Source: Calditrichota bacterium (GTDB lineage Bacteria > Calditrichota > Calditrichia > RBG-13-44-9 > J075). From it: a stretch of 6,488 nt of DNA. The notes beneath the pieces were generated by a model. That model made no database searches, had not been told where the DNA came from, and saw nothing but the letters and a program-made list of their open reading frames with translations. Where the stretch lies: NCBI GenBank assembly GCA_024275555.1, contig JAJRYW010000574.1, positions 1 to 6,488 on the forward strand, written 5' to 3'. The position numbers and the translations under genes are program-made. The stretch's first letter is position 1. Every line of letters begins with the position of its first letter. Positions 5,031-6,488 of the stretch are shown in pieces.

Positions 5031-6128
5031 TCACCTCACCCGGCGACGGCGATTACGCACATAGTCCTCGAAAAGATACTCCCCCAGCCCCTGCAGACTG
5101 GTATAAAAGGCTCGTCCCTGGTTCACCCGGGTAAACTCGCGCACAAACTTCTGCAGGTAGGGATCGGAGGCCACCATGAAGGTGGTAATGGGAATATGGA
5201 GCCGCCGGCATTGGGCGGCCAGGCGCAGGGTGCGGTTCAATATCTTGCGATCCAGCCCGAAAGGATTTTTATAGTAGTTCAATCCTTCCTTCAGGCAAGT
5301 CGGCTTGCCGTCGGTAATCATGAAAATCTGTTTGTTGTTGTTTTTGCGCCGCCGCAGAATATCCATGGCCAATTCCAGTCCGGCCACGGCGTTGGTATGG
5401 TAAGGGCCCACATCCAAATAAGGCAAATCTTTGATTTCAATCTGCCAGGCGTCGTTGCCGAACACGAGCACATCCAGGGTGTCCTTGGGATAGCGGGTGG
5501 TGATCAGCTCCGCCAGGGCCATGGCGGTTTTCTTGGCCGGGGTGATGCGGTCTTCGCCGTAGAGGATCATGGAGTGGGAGATGTCGATCATCAGCACGGT
5601 GGAGGTTTGCGATTTGTATTCCATCTCCACCACTTCCAGATCATCCTCGGTCAGCCGGAAATCGCCCAGCCCGTGCCGGATTTGGGCGTTGCGCAGCGAA
5701 CTGGTCATATCGATCTGTTCGATGACGTCTCCAAATTGGTATTTACGGCGATCGGTAGTCGGCTCATCGCCCATCCCCGCCTGGGGGGTGCGGTGTTCGC
5801 CCCGGCGCCCTTTTTTCAGCTTTCCGAATATCTCTTCCAGGGAGCGCTGCCGAATGGTCTGCTCGGTTTTGGCGGTAATCACCAGGCGGGTTCCCCCCGG
5901 ATCATCTTCCTTGATAAATCCCTTCTTCTTCAGGTCTTCGATGAAATCGCCCATGCCGTAGCCCTCGCCGGTCAGGTGGTGCTGGCGATCGAGCAGGTTC
6001 AGCCAGTGCAGCGCCTCGGCCACATCGCCGGAAGTGTAGGTTAAAATCTGCATGAACAGATCGAAGAGCTTATCGAAAGTGCTGCCGGAAGGGGAAGGGA
6101 TAAATTTGGTAAAGCGATGTCCAAGCAT
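5031..6128 (-). CDS. VWA-domain protein of the MoxR-partner (CoxE/YehP-like) type
   Basis: A 365-residue cytoplasmic protein (no signal peptide or membrane segment visible). The N-terminal half is a helical region (FDKLFDLFMQILTY; GMGDFIEDLKKKGFI) with a charged linker (KLKKGRRGEH). The C-terminal half is a von Willebrand factor A domain with a complete metal-ion-dependent adhesion site: DISHS (Asp182, Ser184, Ser186), Thr245 (YHTNA) and Asp273 (ITDGKP). It ends in a basic tail, RNRRRRVR. Such proteins are typically encoded beside MoxR-family AAA+ ATPases and act with them in chaperone-like assembly or metal-centre maturation; what this one serves is unknown. I prefer ATG 6128 (GGGA about 7 bases upstream); an in-frame TTG at 6152 would add 8 residues but has no well-spaced ribosome binding site. 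The 336 bases upstream encode no ATPase. It converges on the synthetase gene. Confidence 0.85.
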   Translation of the reverse strand: MLGHRFTKFIPSPSGSTFDKLFDLFMQILTYTSGDVAEALHWLNLLDRQHHLTGEGYGMGDFIEDLKKKGFIKEDDPGGTRLVITAKTEQTIRQRSLEEIFGKLKKGRRGEHRTPQAGMGDEPTTDRRKYQFGDVIEQIDMTSSLRNAQIRHGLGDFRLTEDDLEVVEMEYKSQTSTVLMIDISHSMILYGEDRITPAKKTAMALAELITTRYPKDTLDVLVFGNDAWQIEIKDLPYLDVGPYHTNAVAGLELAMDILRRRKNNNKQIFMITDGKPTCLKEGLNYYKNPFGLDRKILNRTLRLAAQCRRLHIPITTFMVASDPYLQKFVREFTRVNQGRAFYTSLQGLGEYLFEDYVRNRRRRVR

Positions 6129-6152
6129 GATTATTTCCCGATCTATATTCAA

Positions 6153-6421
6153 ACCCCGCAGGGCGTTGATGAAATATTGCTTTAACCAATATGACCAGTT
6201 TTCCGCCGGGATGCCAGCAGATGTTGAATTTTTAAGACCTGCTTTTTATCCACGAAGAAACAGGAAGGTCGCGAAGGAAAGGACGACCGGCGCCGGAGCG
6301 GCAAAGTTTATTTTATCAGCGGCTTAGCCCGGTTTGTCTCTTTATAGACCCGTGAATTAGTATGAAAATGAAATTGTTTGAATGTGATGAACGAGTTTCC
6401 CGGAAAATTTCCCCACCCCAG
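6153..6421. other. upstream region of the VWA gene, no gene seen
   Basis: No coding sequence is supported on either strand. A small hairpin ATATTG/CAATAT (6174-6192) lies in the likely leader. On the minus strand TGATAAAAT (-10 part at 6310-6315) has the form of an extended -10 box, but it lacks a -35 box and would give a leader of about 175 bases. The stretch near 6250-6290 (ATCCACGAAGAAACAGGAAGG onward) resembles scattered intergenic repeat sequence. Confidence 0.3.
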
Positions 6422-6475
6422 CCCTCCCCGAAATCGGGGAGGGAGGCTAGTTTCCCTCCCGGCCAGCCGGGGGGG
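6422..6475. repeat. pair of GC-rich palindromic repeats
   Basis: CCCTCCCCGA (6422-6431) pairs perfectly with TCGGGGAGGG (6434-6443) around AA. A second, imperfect inverted unit follows (CCCTCCCGGCCAGCCGGGGG, about 6454-6473). I have seen similar motifs scattered between genes of unrelated bacteria. They have no T-tract and no obvious gene to terminate. Confidence 0.55.
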
Positions 6476-6488
6476 ATTAAGGGGTGCA

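Noticed and set aside
5196..6044. 282-codon open frame on the plus strand opposite the VWA gene
   Set aside because: The translation is His/Gly/Gln-rich and has no recognisable domain; the VWA gene with a complete MIDAS explains this region.

Overview
The window looks like a gene-sparse stretch of chromosome from a Gram-negative, environmental bacterium with a repeat-rich genome. A lipobox-bearing carbonic anhydrase argues for a Gram-negative cell envelope. The gene-free stretches are filled with short dispersed palindromic repeats and remnants of broken small genes, a texture I associate with uncultured FCB-type lineages such as Calditrichota or KSB1. That placement is an impression, not a demonstration. 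No rRNA, tRNA, CRISPR array or intact transposase is visible.

Layout. 1-376 holds palindromic repeats, including a compact element with terminal inverted repeats and a possible flanking direct repeat (about 8-175). 377-535 (minus) is the N-terminal stub of a GNAT-type acetyltransferase that stops after 52 codons where repeat sequence begins. 707-1528 (minus) is an intact alpha-carbonic anhydrase lipoprotein with its own ribosome binding site and a probable promoter. 1562-2482 is a decayed zone: a MazF/PemK-like toxin remnant (about 1862-1972, minus) and a DUF2281-like antitoxin remnant (about 2284-2482, minus), in the order and orientation of a toxin-antitoxin operon but separated by roughly 310 bases of structured repeats. 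2777-4750 (plus) is an intact AMP-forming acyl-CoA synthetase with a good sigma70-type promoter. 4751-5030 is a short intergenic region with a possible terminator and repeat sequence. 5031-6128 (minus) is an intact von Willebrand factor A (VWA) protein of the kind usually paired with MoxR-type AAA+ ATPases. 6153-6488 is again repeat sequence, with no partner ATPase inside the window.

The three intact genes (CO2 hydration at the envelope, acyl-CoA formation in the cytoplasm, a MIDAS-type VWA protein) have separate transcription contexts and show no sign of forming one pathway. The common thread is genome decay: wherever a small gene is broken here (GNAT, antitoxin, toxin), the break coincides with a structured repeat. 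I did not find a convincing new multi-gene system. The most interesting signals are the split toxin-antitoxin pair, the repeat family with conserved hairpins (copies near 603-671, 1980-2039 and 2179-2279), the small mobile-looking element at the left edge, and the changed acyl-pocket residue of the synthetase.
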